A stretch of 64,000 nucleotides of DNA from Agelaius tricolor (lineage: Eukaryota; Chordata; Aves; Passeriformes; Icteridae): assembly GCA_023055355.1 (NCBI GenBank), contig JALJCS010000037.1:4030001-4094000 (forward strand). Reading direction: 5' to 3'. Position 1 is the stretch's first letter. The number at the start of each line of letters is the position of its first letter. The notes below the pieces were generated by a model. It was given only the letters and a program-made list of their open reading frames with translations, did no database searches and was not told the DNA's origin. Below, in pieces: positions 35,969 to 49,300 of the stretch. The translations under genes and the position numbers were made by a program.

Positions 35969-36803
35969 GCCAGCCATGGGTCCAGCACCGCGTCCGCAGC
36001 TTTTCTGTGAGTCCTTGAGCCTCGACAGGCAGGGCAGGGGCTGAGCACCAGGATGGAGCAGGGTCCTCTCCTTCCCGGCCCCCAGCAACCCCCTTGGACA
36101 CGTCCTCAGCAAAGATCTCTGCGGTTCATCCACCTCTGGCCAGAGCTCAGCCCCCGGGACCAGGGTCAGCCCCAGCACAGCCCCTGAGGCAGCATCGGCC
36201 CCTCTGGGCCCTGGCACGTCCCTCCCTCCCCGGGGCTGCTCTGCCCCTGGAAACCCAGAGCTGCCCCCTGCACCTCCCTGCACCACAGGCAGATGCTCAC
36301 CCAGGCACAGTCAGGGTTAATTTCGATGCCGAGCCGAGTCCAGGCCGGGGTGGGGAAGGGGTTGTGGCACCTGCTGGGCCTGAATGGGGTGTGGGGGGAA
36401 CAAGTTTCAATCCCAACTCTTGCACCCCAATCCCTGCCCAGGGCTCCCAGGCACAGTGGAGCTGAACCTTTCTGCAGCCCCAGAGCAGCTCAAGAGGGAC
36501 TGGGCTCTGCAAAGCCCTGGAGCTGCTCAAGATCCCCTCCCCTAAAATGTGAGAGGAACTCCGTGACCATCAGAGTTCTTTGTGCTCCAGCTTCTCACAC
36601 CAACCCAGTCCTGTGTGAGAGCCCAAGGAGCCTCAGCACAAAGGGACCTTGTCTCCTTTCCCAGAGAGGGCTTCAACAAAAAAAACAGACAAGAACAGCT
36701 TCTAAATAAAATTATTCCCAATTTAAGTCAGAGCAAAGTCAGTTTTCAGGTGACAGACTAAAGTAAAGCCACTGCAAGCAAAAAAATCAGGTTTAATTGC
36801 ACT

Positions 36804-36809
36804 TTATTT
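36804..36809 (-). terminator. FKBP15: FKBP15 polyadenylation signal
   Basis: TTTATT on plus reads AATAAA on minus, giving a 3' UTR of about 1.5 kb (38310 to about 36785). Another AATAAA-type hexamer at about 37305-37315 (minus) could give a shorter form. Confidence 0.55.
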
Positions 36810-38310
36810 ACCAAGAAGTGAAATGCAAATCCCTCAGGGTGTCTATCTGTAACAGGGAATGAGAAGTGGAAGTTGTTAGCATGAGCAATGATCGGCCCTG
36901 GGACACTGCATGGACGGGGCCAGAGGCCACACCAGGGCACCGGCACTCAGAGCAGCACAAGTGCCCCCAACAATCCAGTTCCAAACACCCTCACAGTGAG
37001 CACTGAGTGATGCCCAGGAAGGCCCAGCTCAGGTCACCCTGCATGGCAACAGGGTGGCTGCCACAGGCTTTGGTCTCTGCCCCAATTTCAGCTGCATTTG
37101 GCAATTTGTGGTACTGAGGATGGGGCACAGGGACCTGCCACACCCCAACAGCAACACCCAGTGCTCTTTTGGGTGTTTTCCTCCTAAGAAATCACCTTGA
37201 GGGGGACAGAGATCTAATTCCAGTCAGAGACTGTAAAGGCAGGTGTAGAAACTAAACACAGAATTAGTAGAATTAGTTTAAGTCCTTTGATTTTATGTAG
37301 GGGTTTATTTATTTTAAAGATTTCTGGGATGAAGTTGTGTTAGTGCCCATGAGTGGAGAATGAAAGTGCTGTAAGAGCCCCAGGCTGTTTGCCCAGCTCT
37401 GTCCTCACTCCTTTCCCCTCCTGGTCCCCTCAGAGTGCAGGGTGACAGCCCAGACTGCCCAGCCCAGCCCCTCTGTACAGTCTGACTGGTGCTGGGATGG
37501 TCACACTTCAACAGCAGCAGAGCCAAAGGCACGGGAGAGGGGCTGGGCTGTGGGGAAGGACTTCCCAACCACACAGCACAGCCCAGAGCTGAGGGGCTGC
37601 TCCCACAGGGAAACACAGCCAGCAAAAGCCACCTCAGCTCTGGGCACAGGAGGAGCTGAGCTGTGTCTGACTTACACACAGCAGGGATTGGGCTCCTTGT
37701 ACCATCACAGCTGCTCAGGCCCTGCTCTCCCAGAGCTCCAAGGCCCAGCAGCATCTGTGCCACAGCTCTGAGTCAGAGCCCACCTGAACCACCTCAGCCC
37801 CCAGGGGCTCACAGAAACACCTGACTGGGATTCCTGGGGGAACCTGCAGTGGCACATGGCTCAGACACAGGGGGGAGAGGGTACAGGACCCTGGGAGCCA
37901 CCTGGGGACTGAGAAACATTCCAAGGAGTTCATCACTGGGGAAGGAGATTTTAGTCTGATTTTTAACAGGGTGTTGCCATTGCAGGGTCCTGCCAGACTT
38001 GTTCTGCTGAAGCTCTTCACCAAGTTCCTATTTGCAAAAGGTTTGAGATTAATGAATCCAGGGCTCAGGGGAGGGGGACAGTGGGTGGCTCCTGCACTCA
38101 GCCCAAGCCCAGAGTGTTTGGCAGCTCAGAGTGACAGGGCTGAGCACCCACGAGTGCAGGACGAGTCCCCTGCTGCCAGCCCCCATCCAGCTGCAGGACA
38201 AGAGCTGGGAAGTCCCTGGTCATTCCCAATGTCCCACGTGGGCAGCTCGCCATGGGCTCAGAGCACAGGAAGAGGCCATGCCCAGAGGAGAGGGCTCAGC
38301 AGCCACATCT

Positions 38311-40338
38311 TCATCCCAGCCAGTCCAGGTCATCGTCATCATCGTCACCAAAGAGCGGCGCGGGAGGCGGACGCCCCTTCATGCTCTGCAAGGCACAACC
38401 AGAGGGAACCTGCTCAGCCCCAGCAGCTGCCTGGCACTTCCTAATCACCACAATCACCTGGCCCTTCCTAATCACAAACTGCTCTGCAATCTCTGCCAGC
38501 TCTGAGGAGCTGGGAACAAGAAGCCTCATTACCCAAGTTTTATTTCTCATGTGATGGTTTGCTGTTCAGATTAGGTTTAGATTACATAGCAGGAAAAAAT
38601 TCTTGCTGGGAAGGAATGTAAAGCATTGGCACAGACTGCTCAGGGCAGTGTGGAGTCACCATTCCTATCAGTGTTCAAAAACTGGGTTGATGTGGTACTT
38701 GAGGACATGGTTCAATGGTGAATGATGCTACATGGATGGCTGGACTTGATGATCTTAAAGGTCTTTTTCAACCTTGAGGATTCTGTGGTTCTATGATTTC
38801 AGGTGCTGCTTACAGGCTAAAAGGGACTGGAGAGGGGCCAAACACTAAAACCCTTCAATTAAGCTGGCAAGTCCCACTGATTTCATGCCAGCAGGAGTCT
38901 GTCACCACTGCCTCAGCCAAACCAGCCCCTCCCAGCTCAGTCACCCACCCCAGATACTCCTGATTTACACAGGGAATGGATGGGGAGCCCTGAGCTCAGC
39001 CAGGCCCCCACTGCCACAGGGAGGATGTTATAGACAAGCTACAGACCATGCCTCAATCAGAGCAAACACCCAAATACATACCACCTCCTCCTCATCCTCC
39101 TCTTCTGAGGGAACTTGAAGCTTCCGTGGTTTAGGAGATGCTGTTTCAAAGAAGTTGTCTTCCTCAAAGAGGCTGCAAGGAGATAAAGAATGAGCAGCTG
39201 GCTCTCAGAGGATGGCATTTGCTTTTACAAGTTCTGTTACTGAGAGATGGCAAAGCTTTGTCACTGAGGGAAGCCTTTGTGGCAGGTACTGTTCAGCAGT
39301 GCAGGGCAAGTCTGGGACCTGGCAGGCACCAGGATCACTGCACAGGAGCTGCACACTTCCCTGGGAATGTTCTCCACTGCCTCCAGCAGACAGGAGGCTG
39401 CTCTGGGGCTGCTCCCAGTGGAATGTGCCCTGGGCAGCCTGGTCTGTGCCAGCTCCTGGTTGGTGCCACCCAGTGCCAGCCCCATGAGGAGGCTGCAGCT
39501 CCAGCCTGTGCTGTCCTGCAGCAGGGACACACCTGGACCAGCTGCTGTCCCAGCCCTAGCTGACCCTGGCACCCAGCACCTTCCCTCACCTGGAATCTGT
39601 GTGCCTGGGGCTGGAGCCCAGTTCCTGAGATCCTGGAGCTTCTCCCAGGACAGCTGAGCCTGGCTCTGCTCTGCTGGACATGGAGGCAGGTTCCTGCTCA
39701 GAGCCAGCTCCATCCCAGGGCTCTGTGCCACTCCCCTCCTCCCCATTTAAGGGAGGAGGCTCTAAACCTCCCCCAGCCTCCTCTGCCTTCTGCTCCACAG
39801 CTGGACATGCTGGAGGTGCTGCCTCATCCCCCTCTCCTGGCTTGGCTCCTGGAACAGAAGGCTCTGCTGATCGTGGAACAGAAGGCACAGCAGAGGGATC
39901 CTGTTCTGGGCCAGCCTTGCTGATGGGAACAGTGTCCAGGCCCTGCTCCAGCCCAGGAACAGGCTGTCCTGCAAGCACAGGCTCCTTCTCAGCATCCAGC
40001 CTGGAATCAGCTGTGGGAGGGAGATGCTCCTCATGAACCTTCTCTTCCTCTGCCACCCCACTGCTCTGTGTCTCCTGCTCCTCCTCAGGAGCTCTGTGCC
40101 CAGCAGGGTGAGGAGCAGCCTGGCCTTGCTGCTCAGGCTGCAGGGAGCCTCTGGTCACTTCCCCAGGGTCAGCTGGGGGTGCAGGGCTCCGTGCTGGACT
40201 GTGCTGCAGGGGCTCTCTGTGCTCAGTCTTTGCTCCAGGTGATCCCTCCTGTCTCCCTGCTCCTGTGCCACATTCCTCATTTGCACTGCCATGCTCTGGT
40301 TTCTCCTGCTGCCTGTTGAGCAGCTGCAGTGTCACAGT
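38311..40338 (-). CDS. FKBP15: FKBP15 exons coding the Glu/Pro-rich tail
   Basis: Exons are 40338-39590 (749 nt, the largest), 39172-39082 and 38385-38311, residues 935-1238. The big exon starts [13 protein letters not shown] and then drifts into low-complexity Glu/Pro/Gly/Ser with little residue conservation to human. The last two exons, with SEEEDEEEV and [19 protein letters not shown], are well conserved. The tail may be a protein-interaction surface; this is inferred. Confidence 0.93.
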
Positions 40339-43300
40339 CTGGAAAAGGGAGAAGAGAGAACACAAGTTACACCTTAAATACAAACCATCACAGATCCCTG
40401 TATCACCTCCTCCTATCAGGCTGCTTTGCCACCCACAACAAATTCTCCTTCAGTTATTTCAGTCTCAGCACAGATCTGAGGTTTCAGCCCAAGGCTCTCT
40501 TCTCCCACCACTGCCATACCTTGATAGTGTTCATGACCACCCCCAGGACTGTCCTGCCACTGTACATCTCATCCAGCTCAAATTCACCCCGAAGAGACTG
40601 AAATACACCATTCATTATCTTCTTTACCTGCAGAACAGCATCACAGGAAACAGACAATTCATTAGCATGTGAAGCACTGCACTCAACACCAGGCACTTCT
40701 CCAAGGGAAGGGACAATAAATACAAACACACACAGGTGGTTTTTCAAATAATCTACTTTCCAAACCAGAAATCCTCACCACATCAGGCCACCTTAACTCA
40801 GACACTCTATGTGACCCAAACTTATCCCCCCAAACTGAGGCAGGCTGCACAAAGCCAAGGCAGACTGGCACTTCTTACTTAGTTTAATTTTTAAATCTAA
40901 ACCTCAAATGTAGAGTTTTAATAAGAAATAAAAGGCAACAAAGTGGGCAGCAGGAAGATGGAGTAAGGCTGTTTACAAGGGATGGAGGGACAGGACTCAG
41001 GGAATGGCATCCCACTGCCAGAGGGCAAGGCTGGATGGGACATTGGGAATTAGGAATTGTTCCCTGTGAGGGTGGGCAGGCCCTGGCACAGGGTGCCCAG
41101 AGCAGCTGGGGCTGCCCTGGCAGTGCCCAAAGCCAGGCTGGACAGGGCTGGGAGCAGCCTGGGACAGTGGGAGGTGTCCCTGCTCATGGGAGGGGATGGA
41201 ATTGATGAGCATTAAGGTCTCCTCCAACCCAAACCATTCTGTGACCATGACTTTAGGATAAGATCCCATCCCTTCTTTCCTCTGTGGACTGTTACTACAA
41301 GCAAAGTACTCTGTGGAGAAAATTATGTTTTTCCTTCTTGTGTCAGTTCAAAGAGAAATAATTCAAGGTAAATCCATTTGCCCAGGAAGGAGAAGTCCTG
41401 GAGGGTCAAGCTCACTTGCTCAGTGTAGTCTGCAGGGGAAGTTCCATCCTGATCCTTCTGCAGGTGTCGGAGCCGTTCCTCGTAGCGAGCCCTCAGTGCC
41501 CCCATGTCTGCCTGCAGGGCTGAGAACTGCCAGGGGAGAGGCACCCTCAGAGCTGCTCCACAGCACAGCCCCACCACAGGGTCCCCTGGCAAGGGCTGCA
41601 CCGAGGCACTAACTCTGAGGGGGGGTTTAAGCATGGCACAAAAGACTTGGCTGAAAGCAACAGCACCAAAATAAGGACAGCCAAGCCAGCCTTGGAGAGT
41701 CACAGCTGTGTCATCAGCTCCTCAAGTGCCACCAAGAATAGCAGGGTGCAGCATCACTGAGATCCCAGTGAGATGAAGACTGGGTCTCATTATTGGGCCT
41801 GTTCTGGTTTGCTGGAAGCCACATGAAATTATCCCTTCCCCACCATATTCTGGAACTCCCATCCTTGTTATTCTGGGCTAGTCTGAGGTTGGTGTTCCCT
41901 GCACTCCAGTTCCCATCCAGCTGCTGTGTTACTCCTTTACCTTCTCTTGGATAGGCTCCAGCTCCTCCAAACGTTGTTGAGCCTCAGACAATTTTTGCTC
42001 CTCTGCTTTTTTTGAGTGTTTGAGAGCTGTGAGCTGAAACACAAGAAGCAGAGCAGGTCCAGCCCCTGGCAGTGTCACCCACTCCAAGCAGCCACTCAGG
42101 ACAGTGCAGTGAAGTGGAAGTTGTAGCTGTTGTTGCAGTTCAGCATTATCAGCACCTTGGCTCTCCCTTCTCCATAATAAACCCAACCCAACCCCTGCAT
42201 CTGCAGATGCTGAGATCAAGATCCACAACAGGCAGGGAGTTAAAGTCAAGCCCCAGTTAGGTGGGAGAAGATTGTTAGTTACAGCTGCTGGTGTTTAGTG
42301 CCCATTACAGCAATGAAGATCAGCTCTTTACCTTCTCTTCCAGCTGGGCCACCTGGTGCTGCAGGGAGTCCCTCTGCTCACACAGCTCCTGGCACTGCCG
42401 GGCGTGCTGCTCCTTGGCTGAGGCCAGGGCACGCTCACACTTGGCCTCACACTGGGACTCCAGCTCTGCCTGGATCACTGACAGCTGCCCATGGCACAAG
42501 AGACACCATCAGGAACACACACACACACACAGATCTGTGTTTGCACAGGAGGTGAGAGCCAGGGCTGGACACCCAGAGACAGAGTGCAGCCACCAGCTCA
42601 CACCCACACCTCTCACTTCAGCTCCAGCCACAAAGCCCCAGGCTGGCTAGATGATCTGGCTCAGATCTCAGACCTCTTGGCATAATTCTGAACAACCTTT
42701 CACTCCTCACAAGTCCCATATTCTTGTCTCTACTACAATCTCAATTTGGTGCCTCTCCTTTCCTCAGTTTGACACTAACCCAAGAATTCAAGCAGGTAAT
42801 GCTTTCATTCTTCCCCTAGCTGACCATTTTCACATTATTTCCTACCTGTAGGCTCCCACAAGCCCCCCAGGCCTGGAGCAGCAGCTCCCTGAGTCCCCAC
42901 CTGCTCTGCTGCTGCCTGGTCCGTCGAGGTCCGGGCCTTTTTCAGGAGCTGCCGGAGCTTGTCCAGCTCCTGCTGGTACGTCCTGCGAATTTCCTCCATC
43001 TCCTCCTCTGCCTGAGCTCTCTCTGACAGGGATTTCTTCTTCCTCTCTGCAAGATTCTGCAACACAGAACATGACATAGAATAGACTGCACCAAAGCAGC
43101 TTTTCTCCCTCAGGTAGAAGGAGGTTCTTTGGGCAGGGAACTTCATTACTTGAAATCAAGCTGAGGCTATCTCAGAGGTAAGGAAGGTTGACACATTACT
43201 GGGTAAGATATTAAATAAAGAATTAATAAATTTTAAAAAGAGTAAATAATAAAAATTAAATAATAATGACTAATAAAATAAACAACAATCAATAAGTACA

Positions 43301-46300
43301 TAACAATAAGTAATAATAAATATAATAAATAATCAATAAATAAATAATAATTAAATGATAAAATTTACATAAATAATAATTAGTAATAAAAATAAACAAT
43401 AATCAAAAATAAATTTTAAAAAATGAATTAACATAAGCACAAAGGCTCTACCAGCCTGCAGATGAGTCAAGATTTACTTACCTTACATATTTAATAGCAA
43501 GAACCTTTTGGTTTTTGAGTTAACCTTCAGTAAACAACTGAAACTGTGTTGCTGGCCCTGTACATACCCTTTCCAGAGTCTCCTTTTCCACCCTCAGGTC
43601 TGTCAGCTCTTCCTCCAGTGCTGCAATCTTCATGTCCAGCTGTTTGCGGCTCTGCTTCTCAGCCTTGAACCTGCTCTGAGTGTCCTGAGAGGCTTCCTGG
43701 AGCTCTGCAAACAAAGCCCCCATTTCTCTGTGAGTTTGGCTGCAACTCCCACTGCAGGGGAGCACATTTTGGGGGCTGATGGGGAGGAACAGAGTCTCCT
43801 GCACAGTGCAGTCAACAACTCCACTTGTGCCTGCAGTGGGGACTAGAATTTATCAAGAGCAGCCTGTTCCAGTGCTTTGCAACCATTTTTGTGAGGACAT
43901 TTTTCCCAATATCCAACCTAAATTCCCAATGGCCCAGCCTGAGGCTGTTCCCTCTCCTCCTGTCCCTGTTCCCTGGAGCAGAGCCCGACCCCTCTGGCTG
44001 TCCCCTCCTGGCAGGAGCTGTGCAGAGCCACAAGGGCCCCCTGAGCCTCCTTTGCTCCAGACTGAGCCCCTTCCCAGCCTCTCCTGGGGCTCCAGCCCCT
44101 CAATGTCCTTCTCATCACATGGGGTGAAGTGACCCCAGTGTTCAGAGTGGGGCCACAGCAGTGCCCAGCACAGAGGAATGAATCAACACCTGTCCTAGGC
44201 TGCAAGGCAAGATGTGTTCTATTTGCCATCTGTTAGAGGTGGGGCAGTTCTCTCCTGTTCATTGGGCAGTTTTCTTTATTCCTCCCACAAACCAATCCTC
44301 CCTCTGGGAAGGCATCAGCTGTTAATGGGCCATTGATTGTCCCTGCATGACTGAAAAATTCCATCATCCCATTGGGAGATGCTCTGCCCAGAGGGAGGAG
44401 CCAAGCATTCCTACCTGGATCCAATCTGAGGTTTGGGACACCATACACAGCCTTTCCACTGGATTCCCAGAGGAACAGCAGCTGCCTTTTCCACTGGAGC
44501 TTCAGAGGAAGACTCCACCTTTCTCCAGGATCCCTGCTCCAGCAGAACCACAGCTGGCACTGCAGGAGGGCTGCAGCCACATTTCCAATGGGACTGTGCC
44601 AACACCCTGACCCACAGGGTGTCAGGCTGGGTTCTGACTCTGGCAGTGTTGGTTTGTATTACTGCATTGTTTATTTTATTTTTATCGTCTTCCCTAATAA
44701 AGAACTGTTATTCCTGCTCCCATATCTCTCTCTAAGGGGAGCCCCCCACTCAATTTCAACAATTCAGAGGGAGGGGGTTTACAGTTTCCAGTTCAGGGGA
44801 AGCTCCTGCCTTCCTTAGCACACACCTGGCTTTTCAAACCAAGACAACACCTCAGGTTTATCTCAACTTTCCATCCACTGGAGCATCTCTGTCTGCTCTG
44901 CAGGATGTTGGACAGAAAAGCCAAGAGATTGTTCTACAAAAGGCATCCCTGGAACAGGATGATTTTGTTGAGTCATCCCACTTTGCCTTCAGTGGAGACA
45001 AGGATGCACATCCCTCAGATATTTCAGTGCACCCATATCCTTCTATCCCCTGTGACTGATCCTAGGGAAAGCAGGAAGATACCCCAGAAGACAGGAAAAA
45101 ACTACAACTTATCAAAAAAAAAAGAGCCATGAAGGAGCTCTCACCTGCCACCTGTGCCTGCAGCTTGTTGAGCTGTGCCTCCTGTCTCTCTGCCTCCTGC
45201 ACAGCACAGGAGAGCTGCTTCCTCAGGTCCATCTCCTTCTTCTGGTGGGCAGTGAGCTCCAGCTGCAGCTGGGAAACCTGGGCTGTGGCAGCTGCCAGCT
45301 CCTCTGCAACTTTGGCCTGGAGCACAAGATGGAGCAGGGAAAAGGGTTGGAAGCCTTGTCAGGGACACATCTCCAGAGTGAGGAGGCAACAGTGACTTTT
45401 CTGCCATGTCAGTTTTGTCCAGACTGACTAGAAAGCTGCATGAGGCCACCAACAACCTCACCACCACATCAGTTCAACCCAGTGAGTTTTCCTGAAAAGG
45501 TTAAATAGGTTTAAGCCTGGTACCAGTGCCTGGTGGCTCTGCTCAGTTTTCAGGCTATGAAAACATCTATTTAAGGAAAAAGCCTGGGCCCCAACATCTA
45601 ATTGTCTTCCATAAGCTTACAAATCACTGAAGAGCCACTTCAACACAGGCTGCTCCCAGCCAGGAGAGCAGCCTGTCCCCAGAGCACACAGCACAAGGTC
45701 ACCTTGGCTGCCCATGGGCAAGGCTGGCATTTCCCAGCACAGCTCTCAGCCATTTGGAGACCTGTTTAGATTTAGGATTGCTGAGAGTCAGTGATTCACC
45801 CAAAACCAGGCACTAGCACAGCTTGTTAGACAACTTGTAAACAATGTTAGCAGGGGCTCAAGGCATCAAGACAGACACAAAGTCCCATTCCCAATCTTGC
45901 TGAGTGACACACAAACTTCAGAGGATGCTCTGCAAAGACAGAATTTGCACAGGGAATCCCTAAACAGCTTCCACACCTCTGCCTATTTTGAGATTTCCAA
46001 CAGATTTTTCACATTCTTGAAACAGGTAAGGTCAGGAGAACCGGATTTTCTCCCTGCTTTATCCCCCTCAGAGAATTCCCTCCACATGAGGACCAACACC
46101 TTCTGGCACAAAAGAATTGTGAGCAAAATTGTTCCAGCTATGGTGATGATGAGGATGTGCTGACCTGGAGGGCTGGGATACCACAGCACTCATTTTAAAG
46201 AGGAGGCAGCATTTCAGAGAGTGGCCCAAACCAGATCTACTTTCCTCCTGTGCTTCCATAAATGTCCCACTGCTACACTGACTCCTGGCACAGCTAAGGA

Positions 46301-49300
46301 CACCTAAAGGTTATTTAAACTCTGGCCTCTGTCTTTAATGGCAAATAAAGAAAACAAAACTAGGAGATCCTATGGCAGGAAGTGTTACTAGACAGAAGTT
46401 TCTACAGAGGATGCTTCATGTCCACAGCTCAGCTCCAGCTTTCAGGCACCAGGAATCCTGGGTGACCTGTACCTGCTCTGCCATGGGGAGTGGAACAAGC
46501 AGCAATGTGAGAGAATTCTTGGAAAGGGCTCCCCAAGAAAGAGGGGGCCAGTGGGGAGACACTGCCAGCTCTAAAGCCCTTTTCCAGTGAGGGATCTGTG
46601 CTCATTCAAGCTCTGAGACAATTCTTTTCATGCCAATCAATTTCTAGCTCAAGAGGAAGCTGGGCTGGCACTTCCTAGGGCACACCCATGTAGCAGCTAC
46701 ACAGTCAGCAGACACTGCCTCACCTGGTCCCAGCCCCGATCCACTGGCAGCATGTGCTGGGAAGAGAAAGCAGCAACAGGAAACAGGAAGGGTTAAGAAC
46801 ACAACTGGAAAGGCAGAGGCATTCATCAGCAGAAAAGCAAAATGCTTCATAACAGGAGCCTAAGGCATGCCAGAGAAGCCTTTAAATTACTCCAAGGACT
46901 GTAAAAGCTTAGACAGGAAAAGGAAGTGAAGCCTGATGTAAAAAGAAAGACACTAAAGGTATCCTTAGGGTATGTCACACTCCAGAGCTGGGAGCAGCCC
47001 TGGCTGTGACCTGCACTGGAGAGCTGGGGAATTACTTATGGTTCACAGGCCTTCACCTAAAGCTGTGACTTGCTCTGCCAGGGCCAAAGATCCACAACCT
47101 AAAGCAGTGAGTAACCAACACCTCAGTGACCCTGGGTACAACCAAATAAATGATGAGTAAATCTGTGTGTAAGCAATGGATAAACAGCTTCCAATCAATC
47201 CTCTTCCCTGGGGAATCAGTGACTGCAGTCCCAGGGCAAGCTGGGTTAGACAAAGGGAAGAGGAAGGAATATCAGCCTTCATATTTACAGTCAATACTCC
47301 CACAGAACCAGGGGGAATCTCCCAGAGCAAGGCAGGGCTCTCCTGGTCTGGCCTGAAGCCTGTTCATGTAACATCATCCCTGGGCACTGACTGCTCAGTC
47401 AGGAGTGTCCTGCTGAAGATGAGGCCCAAAAGACTCCTGAGGATCTTATACTTCCAAAAGATGACACCTCCCCAGGTTTTATTGTACCAGCAGGATGCTG
47501 TCCTCACTGAGGAGGGAATTCAATTTATTATTTCAGTCTGACTTATTCCTGGTTAGAATCTCTGACACTCCTACACATTGTGGGTGTGCAGCAGCAGCCC
47601 CTTTCCCTGCCTGCTCTCAGCACTATCAGCCCTTCCCTGCTCTTTACCACCCTTTGGAAAGCTGCAGTTCTGGTCAGCTTTAGGTGCACCAAGCTGTGGT
47701 TCTCACACAGAGGAAGCATTTGTCACCTCACATTTGAGCTGCAGAGAGACAGTTCAGCAGCAGAGCACAGAGTAAGACTGGACTTGGTGCAATTTAAGGC
47801 AGTGCTTGAGAAAGCAGAGCAAGCACCATGCAATGGCAGAGCCAGAGCAGCACTCCTGGGCTAGGCTGGCCTACAGGGAGGGTTCAGGGTATGCAGCCAT
47901 GCAGAAATGCATTTCACTGGCTTAAAAGCTATTTCCCAACAGCTCCTGTCATAAAAGCACAGAGTGTTACTGGGAGAAACAAACAGCTTCTGATAGCATT
48001 AAAAAAAAAAAAAATCACAAAAATGCAATCAAGAAACTCCAGTAGGAAATATGTTTTTCTTGCATCCATATTCACTCTATGTCAGTTATATAAAAGGAAT
48101 AAAACTCTTCTCCAACTATCAGTGCAACTAAATAACTGAAGTATTTCCAACTCAAAAGCCCTGTGATACAAAATTCCACAACACACTGGCCCCCTGCCTA
48201 CACAGTTAACAATAAATCAGACACTCTCCTACAAGGTAACAACATTAAAGTTGTGACAGCATGAAATGGGTACATCTCTGTGATGCTTTGGTCATGAAAG
48301 CCATAAAAACCAATTTTTTTCTCAAAACAAAGTTCAGAACTGCAGTTGCCTTCTAAGAAAACTGCCTTGACTAACAAGGCTTCAGCTTGTTTTAATGCAA
48401 CACCCTGGCCTTGTTCATGGCACTGTTACCTTCTCCTGCTCTGCATGCAACACTCTTGCCTGTGTGTTCTCATTTGTGGTCTGCAGGGAGTGGTTCCTCT
48501 GCTCCATCAGCAGGTTACTCTGCTCCACGTACCTGTGAACAAGGAGACTCTGTGGGATTCCTGGAAACAGGGCTTGGAGCCAAGGCTCACACAGAAAAGG
48601 TGACATCCCAAAGCACAGGAGGTCTCTGGTGAATTCATGACAAGTCCCAGACAATCTGACAGGATGTGCTGATCTCAGAGGGGTGGGAGGGCTGTGCCTG
48701 GCACAGCAGAGCTTTTATCAGCTGGGATAAGTGCTTCACAGCTGAACCTCACAAAGGGCTCCACATCCCCTACAATTGCTTCACCTCACTAAAAAGCCAG
48801 CTAAAATGAAGTAAGCCCCAGAAGCAGGGCAAGTGTGCTCAAAGACACATGAGGGAAAAGCATAAGGGATTTTGTTCCCCTTTTACACATTCACGTATAC
48901 TGTATGTACATCAGAATTTTGGGGATAAGCCCTGCAGAGAAGGGGTGAGAGGAATTCCACACTTTATATACCTTGGAAAAAAAGAAATCAAAATATCAGA
49001 ACATGGCTGTGTCCTAACAAAGAGCCCTCAGTTACACCCAAGTGTAAGCTGGAGAGTCTGGGAATGCAATGAGGTCCCCAGCCCTTACCTCTGGTTGCGT
49101 TCAATCAATTCACTGATCTTCTCATTCTGCTCCTCAATCCGACTGCTCTTCTCAAATATCTCCTGCTTCAGTCTCTCATTCTCCTAAAGCACAGCTCAGC
49201 ATCAATATTCAGCTCACTCAGATTTCCTTGCAGCAGTTCCTAAACCTTTGTTTTGCACAGAGGCAAGACAGTGCTGAGGCTCATCCCTTCTGTGGAAGCA

